DNA of 64,000 bases from Pedobacter changchengzhani (GTDB taxonomy: Bacteria > Bacteroidota > Bacteroidia > Sphingobacteriales > Sphingobacteriaceae), in NCBI RefSeq assembly GCF_004354365.1, contig NZ_SJCY01000008.1, forward strand, positions 1 through 64,000, in the 5' to 3' direction. A program made the translations under genes and the position numbers. The notes under the pieces are model-generated. The model saw only the letters and a list, made by a program, of their open reading frames with translations. It had not been told where the DNA came from and ran no database searches. Shown here piece by piece: positions 15,051-26,109 of this stretch (positions are counted from its first letter, which is position 1; each line of letters opens with the position of its first letter).

Positions 15051-17645
15051 TTAGTTTTCTTCTTTTGTTTCGTCATCTGCTTCACTTTCGTCGTCTCCCG
15101 GTTCTTCGGCTTCTGCAGTGTTATCTACTTCCAATTCCTCACCATCAACCACTAATACATCTGCCAAATCAACTGCTTCTTCTTCATCCTCTTCGTGATC
15201 GATTTTGGTTACAGATGCAATTTCATCATCGCCTTTTAACGAGATTAATTTAACGCCCTGAGTTGCACGACCCATTACCCTTAAAGCAGCAACCGGAATT
15301 CTGATTACAATACCCGAACGGTTGATAATCATTAAATCTTCGTTATCGGTAACGTCTTTTATAGAAACTAATTGCCCGGTTTTTTCAGTTACGTTAATGG
15401 TTTTTACACCTTTACCACCTCTATTTGTTACACGATAATCTTCAATGTCTGTTCTTTTACCGTAACCTTTTTCTGAAACAACCAACACCGTAACTTCAGG
15501 ATTGTTAATGGCAATCATACCCACAACCTCATCTTTATCATGTGCTAATCTAACACCACGAACGCCTGTAGCTGTTCTACCCATCGGGCGTACCGTACTT
15601 TCATTAAAACGTATTGCCCTGCCAGAACGCAGTGCCATTACAATTTCACTTTGTCCGTTGGTTAAACATGCCTCTAATAAAACATCACCTTCGTTAATGT
15701 TAATTGCGTTAATACCGTTAACACGCGGACGAGAATAAGATTCTAAAGATGTTTTCTTTATGGTACCTTTTTTAGTACACATAATGATAAAATTATTCTC
15801 TAAATACTCTTGATCTTTAAGGTTTTTAACTTTTATATAAGCCTTAATTTTTTCGTCTTTTGGTATATTGATGATATTTTGAATCGCTCTACCTTTACTC
15901 GTTCTTGAGCCTTCAGGAATTTCGTAAACCCTTAACCAGAAACACCTGCCGGCTTCTGTAAAGAATAACATGTAATTATGGTTGGTTGCAACAAGCATGT
16001 GTTCAATAAAATCTTCATTTCTTGAGTTGCTTCCTTTCGAACCTTTTCCACCTCTACCCTGCGCTCTAAATTCTGTTGCTGGCGTACGCTTAACATAACC
16101 TTCATGAGAGATTGTGATGACAACTTCTTCATCATCGATAAAATCTTCCATACTCATATCTTCAGCAGAATGAATAATGGTTGTTCTACGCTCATCACCA
16201 AATTTCAAACGTATTTCTGCCAATTCATCTTTAATAATCTGCATACGCAAACCTTCATCTGCTAAAATAGATTGCAAGTATTCGATGGTTTTCATCAATT
16301 CAGCATATTCTTCTTTTATTTTATCGCGTTCAAGTCCAGTTAAACGGCGTAAAGTCATATCCAAAATTGCTCGAGCTTGAATATCGCTTAAACCGAATTT
16401 TTCTATTAAACCTACGCGGGCTTCGTCTGGCGTTTGAGAGGCGCGAATTAATTTAATAACTTCATCTAAATGATCTAAAGCAATTAAATAACCTTCTAAA
16501 ATATGTGCTCTTTTTTCCGCTTCTGCTAATTCATACTTGGTACGGCGAACAACAACATCATGGCGGTGATCAACAAAATGTACAATTAAATCTTTTAAAT
16601 TTAACATTTGCGGACGGCCTTTAACCAATGCAATATTGTTTACACTAAAAGAAGTTTGTAAAGCAGTGTACTTGTATAGATTGTTTAAAACTACTGATGC
16701 ATTTGCATCGCGCTTTATTTCATAAACAATGCGTATTCCGTCTTTATTTGATTCATCCTTAATGTTAGAAATACCTTCCAATTTCTTTTCGCCTACCAAT
16801 TCAGCAGTTCGCTCAATCATCATGGCTTTGTTAACCTGGTAAGGAATTTCTGTAACAATGATTACCTCACGGTCTTTAATATTTTCGATTTCTGCCTTTG
16901 CACGCATAACAATACGTCCTCTACCAGTTTCAAAAGCATCTTTAACGCCTGTGTAACCATAAATAATTCCACCTGTTGGAAAATCTGGCGCTTTTACAAA
17001 CTTCATTAATTCCTCAATGGTAATGTCTCTATTATCAATATAGTTTACAATACCATCAATACATTCGGTTAAATTATGTGGTGCCATATTAGTGGCCATA
17101 CCTACGGCAATTCCGCTAGATCCATTAACCAAAAGGTTTGGAATTTTAGCTGGTAAAACCGTTGGTTCTTGCAACGTATCATCAAAGTTTAGCTGAAAAT
17201 CAACCGTATCTTTATTAATATCAGCAAGCATTTCTTCGGCCATTTTTGAGAAACGAGCCTCAGTATAACGCATTGCTGCAGGCGAATCTCCATCAATGTG
17301 ACCAAAGTTTCCCTGTCCATCTACCATTGGGTAACGTAAACTCCAATCTTGAGCCATACGAACCATCGTGAAATAAACAGATGCATCACCATGTGGGTGA
17401 TATTTACCTAAAACCTCGCCCACAATACGGGCTGATTTTTTATGTGGTTTATTACTAGTTACACCAAGATCGAGCATGCCGAATAAAACACGGCGATGAA
17501 CCGGTTTTAATCCATCACGTACATCAGGTAAAGCCCTTGAAACAATTACCGACATTGAATAATCAATGTAGGCTGATTTCATTTGCTCCTCTATATTAAT
17601 TTGGATAATCTTGTCGTTCTGCTGATTTTCTAAATCTTCTGCCAT
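15051..17645 (-). CDS. gyrA: DNA gyrase subunit A
   Basis: This is the catalytic A subunit of DNA gyrase, 864 residues, which breaks and rejoins DNA during negative supercoiling. The active tyrosine is Y127 in AAMRYTEAR. The quinolone-resistance region reads [14 protein letters not shown], with Ala88 at the position of E. coli Ser83 and Phe92 at that of Asp87. The C-terminal beta-pinwheel carries GyrA-box-like repeats ([10 protein letters not shown] near 533, [12 protein letters not shown] near 745). The tail is strongly acidic ([12 protein letters not shown] and on), as is common in this phylum. ATG at 17645 is followed by the usual N terminus. It is divergent from an MFS gene. Confidence 0.98.
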   Translation of the reverse strand: MAEDLENQQNDKIIQINIEEQMKSAYIDYSMSVIVSRALPDVRDGLKPVHRRVLFGMLDLGVTSNKPHKKSARIVGEVLGKYHPHGDASVYFTMVRMAQDWSLRYPMVDGQGNFGHIDGDSPAAMRYTEARFSKMAEEMLADINKDTVDFQLNFDDTLQEPTVLPAKIPNLLVNGSSGIAVGMATNMAPHNLTECIDGIVNYIDNRDITIEELMKFVKAPDFPTGGIIYGYTGVKDAFETGRGRIVMRAKAEIENIKDREVIIVTEIPYQVNKAMMIERTAELVGEKKLEGISNIKDESNKDGIRIVYEIKRDANASVVLNNLYKYTALQTSFSVNNIALVKGRPQMLNLKDLIVHFVDHRHDVVVRRTKYELAEAEKRAHILEGYLIALDHLDEVIKLIRASQTPDEARVGLIEKFGLSDIQARAILDMTLRRLTGLERDKIKEEYAELMKTIEYLQSILADEGLRMQIIKDELAEIRLKFGDERRTTIIHSAEDMSMEDFIDDEEVVITISHEGYVKRTPATEFRAQGRGGKGSKGSNSRNEDFIEHMLVATNHNYMLFFTEAGRCFWLRVYEIPEGSRTSKGRAIQNIINIPKDEKIKAYIKVKNLKDQEYLENNFIIMCTKKGTIKKTSLESYSRPRVNGINAININEGDVLLEACLTNGQSEIVMALRSGRAIRFNESTVRPMGRTATGVRGVRLAHDKDEVVGMIAINNPEVTVLVVSEKGYGKRTDIEDYRVTNRGGKGVKTINVTEKTGQLVSIKDVTDNEDLMIINRSGIVIRIPVAALRVMGRATQGVKLISLKGDDEIASVTKIDHEEDEEEAVDLADVLVVDGEELEVDNTAEAEEPGDDESEADDETKEEN

Positions 17646-17711
17646 AAATTATTATTCTCGTTATCAAAAACGATATTTAAAAAAGGTATTATTATAACCT
17701 TGCGAATTTAA

Positions 17712-17719
17712 CAAAAATA
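17712..17719 (-). promoter_or_regulatory. -7 box TATTTTTG for gyrA
   Basis: Read on the minus strand this is an exact TAnnTTTG match, about 67 nt before the gyrA ATG. No good -33 element is found at the expected distance. Confidence 0.5.
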
Positions 17720-17909
17720 TAGCGAAATAAGGCATTGTGGAAAAGTTTTGAACCACATTAGATGTTTTTTTATGCCAAATCTTTTTGGATAACTAAGAGG
17801 AGTATTAGATGTGGTTTTAATTTCATTATTTTTTTAATTGTTGCTAATTGTATTCGCACACCAGCAAGCATAAATATTTAAGTATTAGCTTTTGCAAAGT
17901 TGATGAATT

Positions 17910-17942
17910 GTATATAATGACAAGAATAAAATTATATTTTTG
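17910..17942 (+). promoter_or_regulatory. Promoter TTG-N22-TATTTTTG for the MFS gene
   Basis: The -7 box TATTTTTG (17935-17942) fits the consensus, and TTG at 17910-17912 lies 22 nt upstream. Transcription would begin about 14 nt before the ATG at 17962. Confidence 0.5.
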
Positions 17943-17961
17943 TGCATTAACTAAAAAGTAA

Positions 17962-19173
17962 ATGGAAAAAAAGAAACAGTCGGCAATGGTTTTCATTATG
18001 ATTACATTGTTGATTGACTTTACGGGATTTGGAATTATTATACCCGTTTTACCCAAATTAATTCAAGAATTTACCGGGGGAAGTGTAAGTGCAGCTGCAG
18101 ATTACGGTGGCTATTTAATGGTGGCCTTCGCGCTTGCACAATTTATATTTTCGCCAATAATGGGCGGTTTGAGCGATCAATACGGGCGCCGACCTGTTTT
18201 GCTTTTTTCTCTATTTGGCTTAGGTATCGATTATATTTTCCTATCTTTTGCGCCAACAATTTTCTGGCTGTTTATCGGTAGGATCATCGCTGGCGTAACT
18301 GGTGCGAGTTTTACTACTGCAATGGCCTATATTGCAGATATATCTCCACCTGAAAAGAAGGCACAAAACTTCGGTATGGTTGGCGCAGCTTTTGGCGTTG
18401 GCTTTATTCTTGGCCCTGTAATAGGTGGATTATTTAGTACTTATGGCCTCCGCGTGCCTTTTATGATTTCTGCAGGACTGGCTTTGGTAAATTGGATTTA
18501 TGGCTATTTCATCCTGCCAGAGTCTCTATCAAAAGCAAACAGAAGAAAATTTTCTTGGAAAAGAGCCAATCCGATTGGTTCCATCGCTAATGCATCAAAA
18601 TATCCGGCAATTATAGGTTTATTGGCCACCCTCCTATTATTATATATTGCAAGTCATTCGGTACAATCAAACTGGTCATATTACGTAATCGAAAAATTCC
18701 AATGGGATTCTACCATGATTGGCTATTCTTTAGGTGTTGTTGGTTTGGTAATGGGCATCGTTCAAGGCGGCTTAATTCGGGTAATCATCCCGAAAATCGG
18801 AAATAGAAAAGCAATTTATATTGGCCTAACTTTATATATTATTGGTTTTGTATGCTTTGCATTCGCTTCTAGCGGGTTAATGATGATGCTTTTCATCGTT
18901 CCATATTGTTTAGCAGGCATTGGCGGACCAGCAATGCAGAGTATAATTTCTAACCAAGTGCCTGAAAATGCACAAGGTGAAATTCAAGGTATTACCACAA
19001 GTTTGCAGAGTTTAGCGGCCATTATTGGTCCTTTTGTTGCAAGCCATATTTTTGTTTACTTCATTCAAGATGGAACACCCTTCTATTTCCCTGGAGCACC
19101 ATTTATTTTAAGTGCTATTTTAACATTTATAGGCTTAATTATCGCTGTAAAAACATTAAGAAAATACCATTAA
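17962..19173 (+). CDS. TetA-like MFS efflux transporter
   Basis: This 403-residue, 12-helix protein belongs to the DHA1 (TetA-like) branch of the major facilitators, proton-driven exporters of drugs or metabolites. It shows [16 protein letters not shown] in helix 1 (motif D1-like), [14 protein letters not shown] in the loop between helices 2 and 3 (motif A), and [16 protein letters not shown] in helix 5 (motif C, characteristic of antiporters). It is a single gene with its own promoter and is divergent from gyrA. The annotation 'tetracycline resistance' is often transferred to such proteins, but the substrate is not known here. No repressor gene is adjacent. Confidence 0.9.
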   Translation: MEKKKQSAMVFIMITLLIDFTGFGIIIPVLPKLIQEFTGGSVSAAADYGGYLMVAFALAQFIFSPIMGGLSDQYGRRPVLLFSLFGLGIDYIFLSFAPTIFWLFIGRIIAGVTGASFTTAMAYIADISPPEKKAQNFGMVGAAFGVGFILGPVIGGLFSTYGLRVPFMISAGLALVNWIYGYFILPESLSKANRRKFSWKRANPIGSIANASKYPAIIGLLATLLLLYIASHSVQSNWSYYVIEKFQWDSTMIGYSLGVVGLVMGIVQGGLIRVIIPKIGNRKAIYIGLTLYIIGFVCFAFASSGLMMMLFIVPYCLAGIGGPAMQSIISNQVPENAQGEIQGITTSLQSLAAIIGPFVASHIFVYFIQDGTPFYFPGAPFILSAILTFIGLIIAVKTLRKYH

Positions 19174-19185
19174 TTTAGTATTTGA

Positions 19186-19950
19186 TTAGGCCTCGAGTAC
19201 TTTATATTCATTATAAACCATTACAACGTTATAAACCAGAAGTGCGATGCCTTCTAAATTAACTAATTTTTCGGTGTCTATTTTTAATAAGGTAGTAAAT
19301 AACAATACGGCAAGAATAATAGCACCGGAGATAATCAATGATTTTTTTATAGATCGATATAACATCGATAAACGAAATAATGTAGCATGTTTAAAATTTA
19401 CGGGGTTGCGGATCAGTTGTAAAACATTTCCAAATATGAATATGGAAATCAATACAATCGCGACATCAGATACGAGACCATTATTGAGTTTAGGAAGAAC
19501 TAAATAGCCACTATATATAAAATAGGTAATCAACAATAAACAGAGTGCTAATTTTACCAACTGCCAATTTCTTCCTTTTAAAAGCCATTCTACAAATGCC
19601 TTATCCTTAACATCCCAAGCTTCTAACTTAGTGCGCGTTTCTGGCGAAAAAGATTGAAATGGATTGATTAAGCTAATTAGAAAAATTAATGCAGTGCTTA
19701 CAAATTGGAAAATTCCATCAGCTACTAGCGCATGAATTTTTTCTCCATTTAATAAACTTGGCGAAAAACTGGAGAAGATTATTAAAAAAGTAATTACGAT
19801 GTGAAAAACTAATGGATAAAAGTTTAGCAGATTTTTTTGTCCATCATAAAGACTTTCATCTTTTAAATCTTTGGTATGATCTTTATCGAGAAATTTGTTG
19901 CCGATTCTGATTAAAATGTAAACGAGATATAGAGAAAGGAAGGAGCCCAT
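19186..19950 (-). CDS. Uncharacterised multi-pass membrane protein
   Basis: This is a 254-residue protein with about six or seven hydrophobic segments: N-terminal FLSLYLVYILIRIG, then around residues 50, 80, 130, 160, 205 and 235. It contains a charged cytoplasmic stretch near residues 20-40 and WDVKDKAFVEWLLKGRNWQ around 115-135. I do not recognise a family. It is convergent with the MFS gene (12 bp between stops) and divergent from the FUSC gene. There are no enzymatic motifs. Confidence 0.7.
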   Translation of the reverse strand: MGSFLSLYLVYILIRIGNKFLDKDHTKDLKDESLYDGQKNLLNFYPLVFHIVITFLIIFSSFSPSLLNGEKIHALVADGIFQFVSTALIFLISLINPFQSFSPETRTKLEAWDVKDKAFVEWLLKGRNWQLVKLALCLLLITYFIYSGYLVLPKLNNGLVSDVAIVLISIFIFGNVLQLIRNPVNFKHATLFRLSMLYRSIKKSLIISGAIILAVLLFTTLLKIDTEKLVNLEGIALLVYNVVMVYNEYKVLEA

Positions 19951-20100
19951 TACTTAAATTGTAATTTTATTTTGTGGCAAAATAACAAACTAATGGCAAA
20001 TTTTTAAATTGGGGTTTCAAAATCAACCAAAAAGAAGAATAATTGAAGCAATAACATAAATTAAATAGAAATATTTTGTTATTATGTTAATTTTGTAATT

Positions 20101-22260
20101 ATGCAAATCAGGCAACCTATACGCACCATTCAAGATTTTCTACTCAGCACTTATTTTGCCGATGGGATTCGCATTACGATTGGTGTACTCCTGCCCTCTC
20201 TAATTTTAGCGCAGTTTGGCATGCTCAAAATTGGCTTAACATTATCATTAGGTGCATTATGTGTAAGTATTGTTGATAGTCCGGGGCCAATGTTTCACCG
20301 GAGAAATGCCATGTTAATTACCACCGTTTTAATTACCGTGTTTTCTATATTAACAGGGCTGACCAATAAAAACCACTTTTTTATCGGCTTTGTATTGATG
20401 GCTTCGAGTTTTGTATTTTCTATGTTTTATATATATGGACTTAGAGCAGCATCAATTGGTACGGCAACGCTTTTAATAATTGTATTAAGTATTGATGACA
20501 TTAGGCCTTGGCAAGATGTATTGCTGTATTCTCTATTTATATTTATTGGTGGCATTTGGTACACTGTGCTGAGTTACATGGTGTACAGAATTCGGCCTTA
20601 CCGGATGGTACAGCAATCATTAAGTGAATCGGTTAGCGAAGTGGCCGATTTCTTACGAGAAAAAGCCAAGTTCTATCACCGCAACAACAACTACGAAAAA
20701 ACCTATGCAGATTTATTGCAACTACAGGTTTTAGTGCACGAGAAACAGGATGCCGTTAGAGAACTGCTTTTTAAAACCCGCGAAATTATTAGAGACTCTA
20801 CCCCTGAAGGAAGATTTTTACTGTTGGTTTTTATAGATATGGTAGATTTGTTTGAACAGGTAATGTCCACCTATTACAATTACAACCAATTGCACGAGCA
20901 GTTTGATTCTTCGGGAATATTAGCTGATTATGAAATGGCCATTAAGCGCGTTTCGTATGCCTTGGATGATATTGCTTTTGCGCTTAAAAGTGGCCGAAAA
21001 CCTGTAATTTCTAAGCGGTTGCTAATTGAGATTGAACGATTGAGAAAGCGAATAAACGAATTAGAAGAAAACAACATCGATAACAAATACAACACATTAG
21101 GCATTATTGCTTTAAAAAATATTGAAGTTAATATTGAGAATATTCTATCGCGTGTAAAAACGATTCATAGTTATTTTAGAGTTAGAGAAAGTAAAGAAAT
21201 TAGACATGAAAAGATTGATTCGGAAAAATTTATCACCCGCCAAAAAATAGATTTTGAACTTTTTACAGAAAATTTAACTTACAGCTCTTCTACATTTAGG
21301 CATTCTTTAAGGGTTTCTGTAGTGATGATGGTTGGCTTTATTATCGCCCAACTTTTAACCTTGTCGCACAGTTATTGGATTTTGTTAACCATCCTTGTCA
21401 TTTCCAAGCCGGGATATACGCTTACTAAACAAAGAAATTATCAGCGTTTAATCGGTACGGTAATTGGCGCACTCGTTGGTGCAGCAGTAATAAACTACAT
21501 TACCGATAGAAATACACTGTTCGCTATTTTGTTGGTTTGCATGATTGGTTGCTACAGTTTTCAGCGGAAAAACTATGTAATAAGTGTGTTATTTATGACG
21601 CCCTATATTTTAATATTATTCGATTTTTTAGGTATTGGAACCATGGCGCTGGCGCAAGAACGGATATATGATACTTTTATAGGTTCTGGTATTGCATTAA
21701 TCGGAAGCTACTTGCTGTTCCCAACTTGGGAACACGAGAAGTTAAAATCGGCCATGGTCGACATGTTAAATGCAAACAAGGCCTATTACGAACAAGTAAT
21801 CAAACTCTATTTTGAAAAGGATTATGATAGAACAAATTATAAAGTTGCCCGAAAAGAGGTTTATGTAAATACCGCTAATTTGGCATCACTTTTCCAACGG
21901 ATGTTTTCAGAACCAAAAAGCAAACAAATGTTTATTAAAGAAGTACATCAGTTTACAGCACTCAGTCATCTTTTATCTTCTTACGTGGCATCATTATCAC
22001 TTTACAACCGCGAAAGTGCTTCTAATTTAGATAACTATGATGGTTTATTGCCAATGGCGAAAAACACCATTTACCTTTTAGATACATCGGTTAATAATTT
22101 CCTAACGGGAAAAGCAGCGATTGAAAATGTACCATTAATAAGGCTCCCTACCAACGCTTCAGTTGTTAAAACAGGCGAAGAAATGGTTCCAGAGCAGTTT
22201 GACTTAATCCAAAAAGTAGCTTACGATATTTACAAACTATCTTTTGTAATTAAAATTTAA
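20101..22260 (+). CDS. FUSC/YccS-family membrane protein
   Basis: This is a 719-residue inner-membrane protein of the YccS/YhfK (fusaric acid resistance, FUSC) family. It has two hydrophobic blocks of about five to six helices each (residues 20-165 and 405-540), each followed by a soluble alpha-helical domain. The second block has the FUSC-like pattern SYWILLTILVISKPGYTLTK, followed by RLIGTVIGALVGA. Members are thought to be efflux components, often for aromatic acids, but most are untested. There is no adjacent membrane-fusion gene. A TAATTTTG box ends 5 nt before the ATG, so the transcript could have almost no leader. Confidence 0.87.
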   Translation: MQIRQPIRTIQDFLLSTYFADGIRITIGVLLPSLILAQFGMLKIGLTLSLGALCVSIVDSPGPMFHRRNAMLITTVLITVFSILTGLTNKNHFFIGFVLMASSFVFSMFYIYGLRAASIGTATLLIIVLSIDDIRPWQDVLLYSLFIFIGGIWYTVLSYMVYRIRPYRMVQQSLSESVSEVADFLREKAKFYHRNNNYEKTYADLLQLQVLVHEKQDAVRELLFKTREIIRDSTPEGRFLLLVFIDMVDLFEQVMSTYYNYNQLHEQFDSSGILADYEMAIKRVSYALDDIAFALKSGRKPVISKRLLIEIERLRKRINELEENNIDNKYNTLGIIALKNIEVNIENILSRVKTIHSYFRVRESKEIRHEKIDSEKFITRQKIDFELFTENLTYSSSTFRHSLRVSVVMMVGFIIAQLLTLSHSYWILLTILVISKPGYTLTKQRNYQRLIGTVIGALVGAAVINYITDRNTLFAILLVCMIGCYSFQRKNYVISVLFMTPYILILFDFLGIGTMALAQERIYDTFIGSGIALIGSYLLFPTWEHEKLKSAMVDMLNANKAYYEQVIKLYFEKDYDRTNYKVARKEVYVNTANLASLFQRMFSEPKSKQMFIKEVHQFTALSHLLSSYVASLSLYNRESASNLDNYDGLLPMAKNTIYLLDTSVNNFLTGKAAIENVPLIRLPTNASVVKTGEEMVPEQFDLIQKVAYDIYKLSFVIKI

Positions 22261-22264
22261 CTTG

Positions 22265-22693
22265 TTATAAAGCGCTTTTATATTTGCATGCATAAAAAGG
22301 TAATGAATAGGTTTGTCCATTATCTAATTTAAAAACTATTTTCGCATCGCAATCTTCTATTTTTAATAAGTCTTTTTTATCGATAGTTATTTGGTAGCTT
22401 TTTAGATCTTTTTTATCAGACGAGTTTGTTTGATCGTTAACTTTAAAGCTTATTTTAATTTGCTGGTCGCCAGTTTTAATTGATATTTTCTCTACCTTAC
22501 TGTATTCGGCATTGGCTGTAAAACTTAAGTTAACTCGATCTGAATTTGTATCCGCATTGGATTTGTAAATTTCAAACGCACAATATGATTTACCATCTCT
22601 TAAATATTGATAATCAATCACTTTATTAGATTGTTGCGCAAATAATACTGTGGTGATCATTGTTAATGCGAGTAAAATCAAGTATTTTTTCAT
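22265..22693 (-). CDS. Secreted protein of unknown function next to the T9SS pair
   Basis: This 142-residue protein has a Sec signal peptide (MKKYLILLALTMITTVLFAQ). The mature part is about 120 residues, probably all-beta, with three cysteines. I do not recognise a family. It starts 3 bp after the stop of the PorP/SprF gene and follows it on the same strand, so it is likely the third gene of the secretion-related unit. It could be a periplasmic or surface accessory of that pair; this is inferred from position only. Confidence 0.7.
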   Translation of the reverse strand: MKKYLILLALTMITTVLFAQQSNKVIDYQYLRDGKSYCAFEIYKSNADTNSDRVNLSFTANAEYSKVEKISIKTGDQQIKISFKVNDQTNSSDKKDLKSYQITIDKKDLLKIEDCDAKIVFKLDNGQTYSLPFYACKYKSAL

Positions 22694-22696
22694 AAT

Positions 22697-23692
22697 TTAA
22701 AATTTAGGGCATGATACTTTGTAACCTTTAAAATTATTTTGTCTGTATATTAATGAAATTTCGTAAGTGCGAGGCGTGGCATTATTTTCTCGATTAGAAT
22801 AAACCGTATAGTTTACGCCTGCTGTTAAATTACCCATCGTTACGCCCAAATATGGAAAAACCGATGATTCGTTAAACTTATACCAAAGTCCTGCATTTAA
22901 TTTTACCCTGTTGTCATCGTTCATTCTAAAACCTAAAACGGTACCCAACATGGTATCGGTATTTACTTTTTGTTTTGTATATATCCCAGATACATTCATA
23001 TCTAAATTGTTGTTAATGTTGTAGAACATACCAAAATTTACTGTTTTGCGATAAGGAACAATCTCAGATGAGTTTTTAAACAAGCTTTCTGAAGGTTTTG
23101 TGATGTGATAAAGGGAAACACCAACTACGAAACTTGCCTGATCGAATGTAGCCGAAAAGTTAGCTCCGAAGTTTAAATCAAAATACCTTGTTTTATCATT
23201 TTTTAGATCTAGATAATTTGGCAGTGCCATGTTAAAATCACCGTCGCTATATTGCGATGCGAACGTAAGCTTATTGTAATCGAGGTATTTAGATACGTAA
23301 GAAATTTGTGGCGCTATTCCAAATTTGAATTGGTGATTTCCATCTAAATATTGATAGTACGAAACACTCGCACTTAAGTATTGAGACTTTAATGCTTTGT
23401 TAAACGATTCATCAAACAAGCCACTTAAACCAACACTAAAAACACTGTTGGTAAAGTTCTCATCTTGAACTAGTTTCACGTCTGCAGAAGCGCTGTAGGT
23501 ATTGTATGGATCGCCCAAATTGCCCCATTGTTGCCTGGTATTTAACGCAAAGCGATACTCACCATCAAAAAAGCCTGTATTTGCTGGATTTAGCGATAGT
23601 GGCGATGCAAAATACTGCGAAAACTTTGGGTCTTGTGCAAATGCTGTTATCCACAACACCGAGAATGATATTAAAAATATTGTCTTTTTCAT
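22697..23692 (-). CDS. PorP/SprF-family type IX secretion membrane protein
   Basis: This 331-residue protein has a signal peptide and an outer-membrane beta-barrel. The family opening is clear: DPKFSQYFASPLSLNPANTG at residues 21-40, followed by alternating-hydrophobicity strands to the C terminus. PorP/SprF proteins pair with large T9SS substrates that carry a type B sorting domain, and hold or export them at the surface. Such a substrate is encoded directly upstream with a 2-bp gap, which is the classical arrangement. The family call is firm; the exact partner is inferred from adjacency. Confidence 0.93.
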   Translation of the reverse strand: MKKTIFLISFSVLWITAFAQDPKFSQYFASPLSLNPANTGFFDGEYRFALNTRQQWGNLGDPYNTYSASADVKLVQDENFTNSVFSVGLSGLFDESFNKALKSQYLSASVSYYQYLDGNHQFKFGIAPQISYVSKYLDYNKLTFASQYSDGDFNMALPNYLDLKNDKTRYFDLNFGANFSATFDQASFVVGVSLYHITKPSESLFKNSSEIVPYRKTVNFGMFYNINNNLDMNVSGIYTKQKVNTDTMLGTVLGFRMNDDNRVKLNAGLWYKFNESSVFPYLGVTMGNLTAGVNYTVYSNRENNATPRTYEISLIYRQNNFKGYKVSCPKF

Positions 23693-23694
23693 AA

Positions 23695-26109
23695 TTATAA
23701 AATCATCACTGTTTTACCTTTTGATTGACAAATACTTCCCTTTAAATCTACTGCTTCAGCAAACCATGAAAACGTTTCGAAAGGTTGTAATTTATTTTTG
23801 AACTGTCCATCCCAGCCCGAGTTTTGCAACGTATTAGTTTCGTAAACCAAAATGCCCCATTTGTTAAAAACCTTAAAGCTTACCAACCTTTGTATGCCGA
23901 TTAAAAATGGATATAGCCGATTGTTGTTTTGTCCTTGTGGCGTAAATGCAGTTGGAACCAAAATTTTGGGTGTAGGTATAATGTTAATTTGAATTGGTGC
24001 AGATACGGAACAGCCAGTTTTATTTGTAAGAGAAATATAATATACGCCACCCTTGTTAACTTTTGATGGATCGGCAATTGCAGTTCTTAAGTCAGAATCT
24101 AAAAAATAACCTTCCGAAACATAGTTTTTACTGCCAGCAATAATTTTTGGTGCTGTTAAATCTATATACTCATCATCAAATATTGATTCTGTTTTGTTAA
24201 CAATAATTGTTGGCAGTTCGTTAATTACAACATCAACTTTACTCGAGCTTTCGCAACCGCTAGAATTGGTTATTTTAACATAAAAAGTACCTGTTTTATC
24301 TACACTACTTGGTCTGCTCAACTTGTTTGTAAGCGCTGCATCAGTAAAATAAGCATAAACACAATTCTCTGTACTGCCATTGTAAATGGTTTTATCTGTT
24401 AAATTAACAGTTTGGGGATAACAAACTTCAATTGGCTTTTTAACCGATATAGTAGGCAAACTATTTATTGTAGCTGTAATTTCACCAAAAACAATACTAC
24501 CATTAGTATGTGTGGCTTTTAAATAATAAGTGCCAGATTTATCTATTTTTTCTGAGTTGCTAATTTGTAATTTGCAGTCTTTATCCGCGTAAAAACTGAA
24601 GCTAAAACCTTCGTCGCTTGCTTTAAAATTATTAGGATCGGCGATATTAACCTCATTTGGTACACAAACTGATGCTGGATTTTGAACGATAAGCATCGGC
24701 TTTGCCATAAATTTTGCCTCTATAGATACCATTTTGGTGCAACCTGATTTGCTCGTTAATTTGGCATAATAAGTACCTGCGGTTGTAATGTGCTCTGGAT
24801 GGTCTAAAATACTTTGCGCGTCTTTATCAGTATAATAAGTGCGGGTAATGCCAACCAATTTAGTGTCGTAAATTTCGTCTTTCGTGATGTCAACACTTTC
24901 ACTATAACGAACCATACTAGGGTTTATAATTCTTGTTTTTTCTAATTCATAAATAGCGATTTCTATTGTTGATATCGTTTCGCAACCACTTTTACTAGTC
25001 GCTTTTACATAATAAGTTTTACTTTGTGTAATGGTTGGCTTATTTACAAGCTCTGTGAGGTCTTTGTCATCATAAACCATGTAATCAAAATCATCGGTTT
25101 TGTTCAAAATATACTTGCTCGATAATAAATCTACCATTGAACCGCTACAAACCGTGTCTCTTTGTAAGGTTTGAACTTGATAATCTAAACTTGAAGCAAC
25201 GGCTGTAATGGTATTAGGACAGCCAAACCCATCAAAAGGAACCAAATCTAAATATATTAAAGCGCCTTCGGCCGGTGCAGGTTTTATTTTGAGGTCCTGC
25301 CCTGTGCCATACTTTACAGTACGATCTTGGTTATACCAATTGTATTCTTTATAACCGCTTGGTCCGCTGATGTTCATTTCATTAAGACCTTTACAGTATT
25401 TATTGCCTGTAATTAATTCGCCACAAGTATTGTTAACATCAACGTAAGCATAGCCAAAATGACCGTTTAAAGTACAATCTGCAGTTATAAACTCCAACAA
25501 AAGTTGTTTACCCTGATAACCAGATAAATTAATCGTAACCGCACTCCAATCCTTATAAATAACGGTGCTATCAACAGTAGATTTTTTAAAACCTGGCAAA
25601 TTTGAAGTTGCAATGTATTCAAACGATGCGCAAGGGATATATTGGCCAGTAGATAAATCTTTTACCCTGGCAACAAATCGCGGTTGTTCTTCTGGCGCAT
25701 GGTTAGGATCCTCTAATACCACGGCATACTGGTAGGTTAAAGTAAACTCTGGCTTATTTAAGGGTACGTTAAGTAGATAGGAAATTCCTTCTGCCTGAGC
25801 GCCAGTACCATCGTTTCCAAGTTTTACCGCAACATGGCCACCATCTTTTGGAACGACAGCAAACTTACCGTAGGGATCCAGTACCTTGCTGTCTTTCAAA
25901 ATTGTGTGGCGGTCGGTCACAGCATAGCTTATCTCAGCCAAGTCAACGGTGTTTTTACCGTTCACAATTTCTGTGTAACCAGTGGACATTTTCCAGTTTT
26001 GGAAATTTCCGTTCTCAAATCCAATGTTATCAGGACAATTTTGAGAATACGCATTCTTCACCGTAATATTTGATATTACCAGTGCAATTACAATAAGTTT
26101 ACGTATCAT
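23695..26109 (-). CDS. T9SS type B substrate with Ig-like repeats (gliding-motility-associated C-terminal domain)
   Basis: This is an 804-residue surface or secreted protein. It has a signal peptide (about residues 1-22), then an N-terminal region with a likely jelly-roll binding module. At least five repeats of about 80-90 residues follow, each ending in a YY-x-K-x-T-x-x-x-GC type signature: YYVKATSKSGC, YYAKLTSKSGC, YYLKATHTNG, FYVKITNSSGC and YYISLTNKTGC. The last about 85 residues are the type B sorting domain (PTAFTPQGQNNNRLYPF, then FKVFNKWGILVYET and SGWDGQF). It is an adhesin-like cargo of the type IX system, paired with the PorP/SprF gene downstream. The ligand is unknown. Confidence 0.92.
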   Translation of the reverse strand: MIRKLIVIALVISNITVKNAYSQNCPDNIGFENGNFQNWKMSTGYTEIVNGKNTVDLAEISYAVTDRHTILKDSKVLDPYGKFAVVPKDGGHVAVKLGNDGTGAQAEGISYLLNVPLNKPEFTLTYQYAVVLEDPNHAPEEQPRFVARVKDLSTGQYIPCASFEYIATSNLPGFKKSTVDSTVIYKDWSAVTINLSGYQGKQLLLEFITADCTLNGHFGYAYVDVNNTCGELITGNKYCKGLNEMNISGPSGYKEYNWYNQDRTVKYGTGQDLKIKPAPAEGALIYLDLVPFDGFGCPNTITAVASSLDYQVQTLQRDTVCSGSMVDLLSSKYILNKTDDFDYMVYDDKDLTELVNKPTITQSKTYYVKATSKSGCETISTIEIAIYELEKTRIINPSMVRYSESVDITKDEIYDTKLVGITRTYYTDKDAQSILDHPEHITTAGTYYAKLTSKSGCTKMVSIEAKFMAKPMLIVQNPASVCVPNEVNIADPNNFKASDEGFSFSFYADKDCKLQISNSEKIDKSGTYYLKATHTNGSIVFGEITATINSLPTISVKKPIEVCYPQTVNLTDKTIYNGSTENCVYAYFTDAALTNKLSRPSSVDKTGTFYVKITNSSGCESSSKVDVVINELPTIIVNKTESIFDDEYIDLTAPKIIAGSKNYVSEGYFLDSDLRTAIADPSKVNKGGVYYISLTNKTGCSVSAPIQINIIPTPKILVPTAFTPQGQNNNRLYPFLIGIQRLVSFKVFNKWGILVYETNTLQNSGWDGQFKNKLQPFETFSWFAEAVDLKGSICQSKGKTVMIL

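Larger units (their letters stand above)
17646..17961. other. Divergent intergenic region gyrA / MFS gene
   Basis: This 316-bp region has no gene. It contains exact TAnnTTTG -7 boxes for both neighbours: minus strand at 17712-17719 and plus strand at 17935-17942. Nothing else stands out. Confidence 0.6.
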
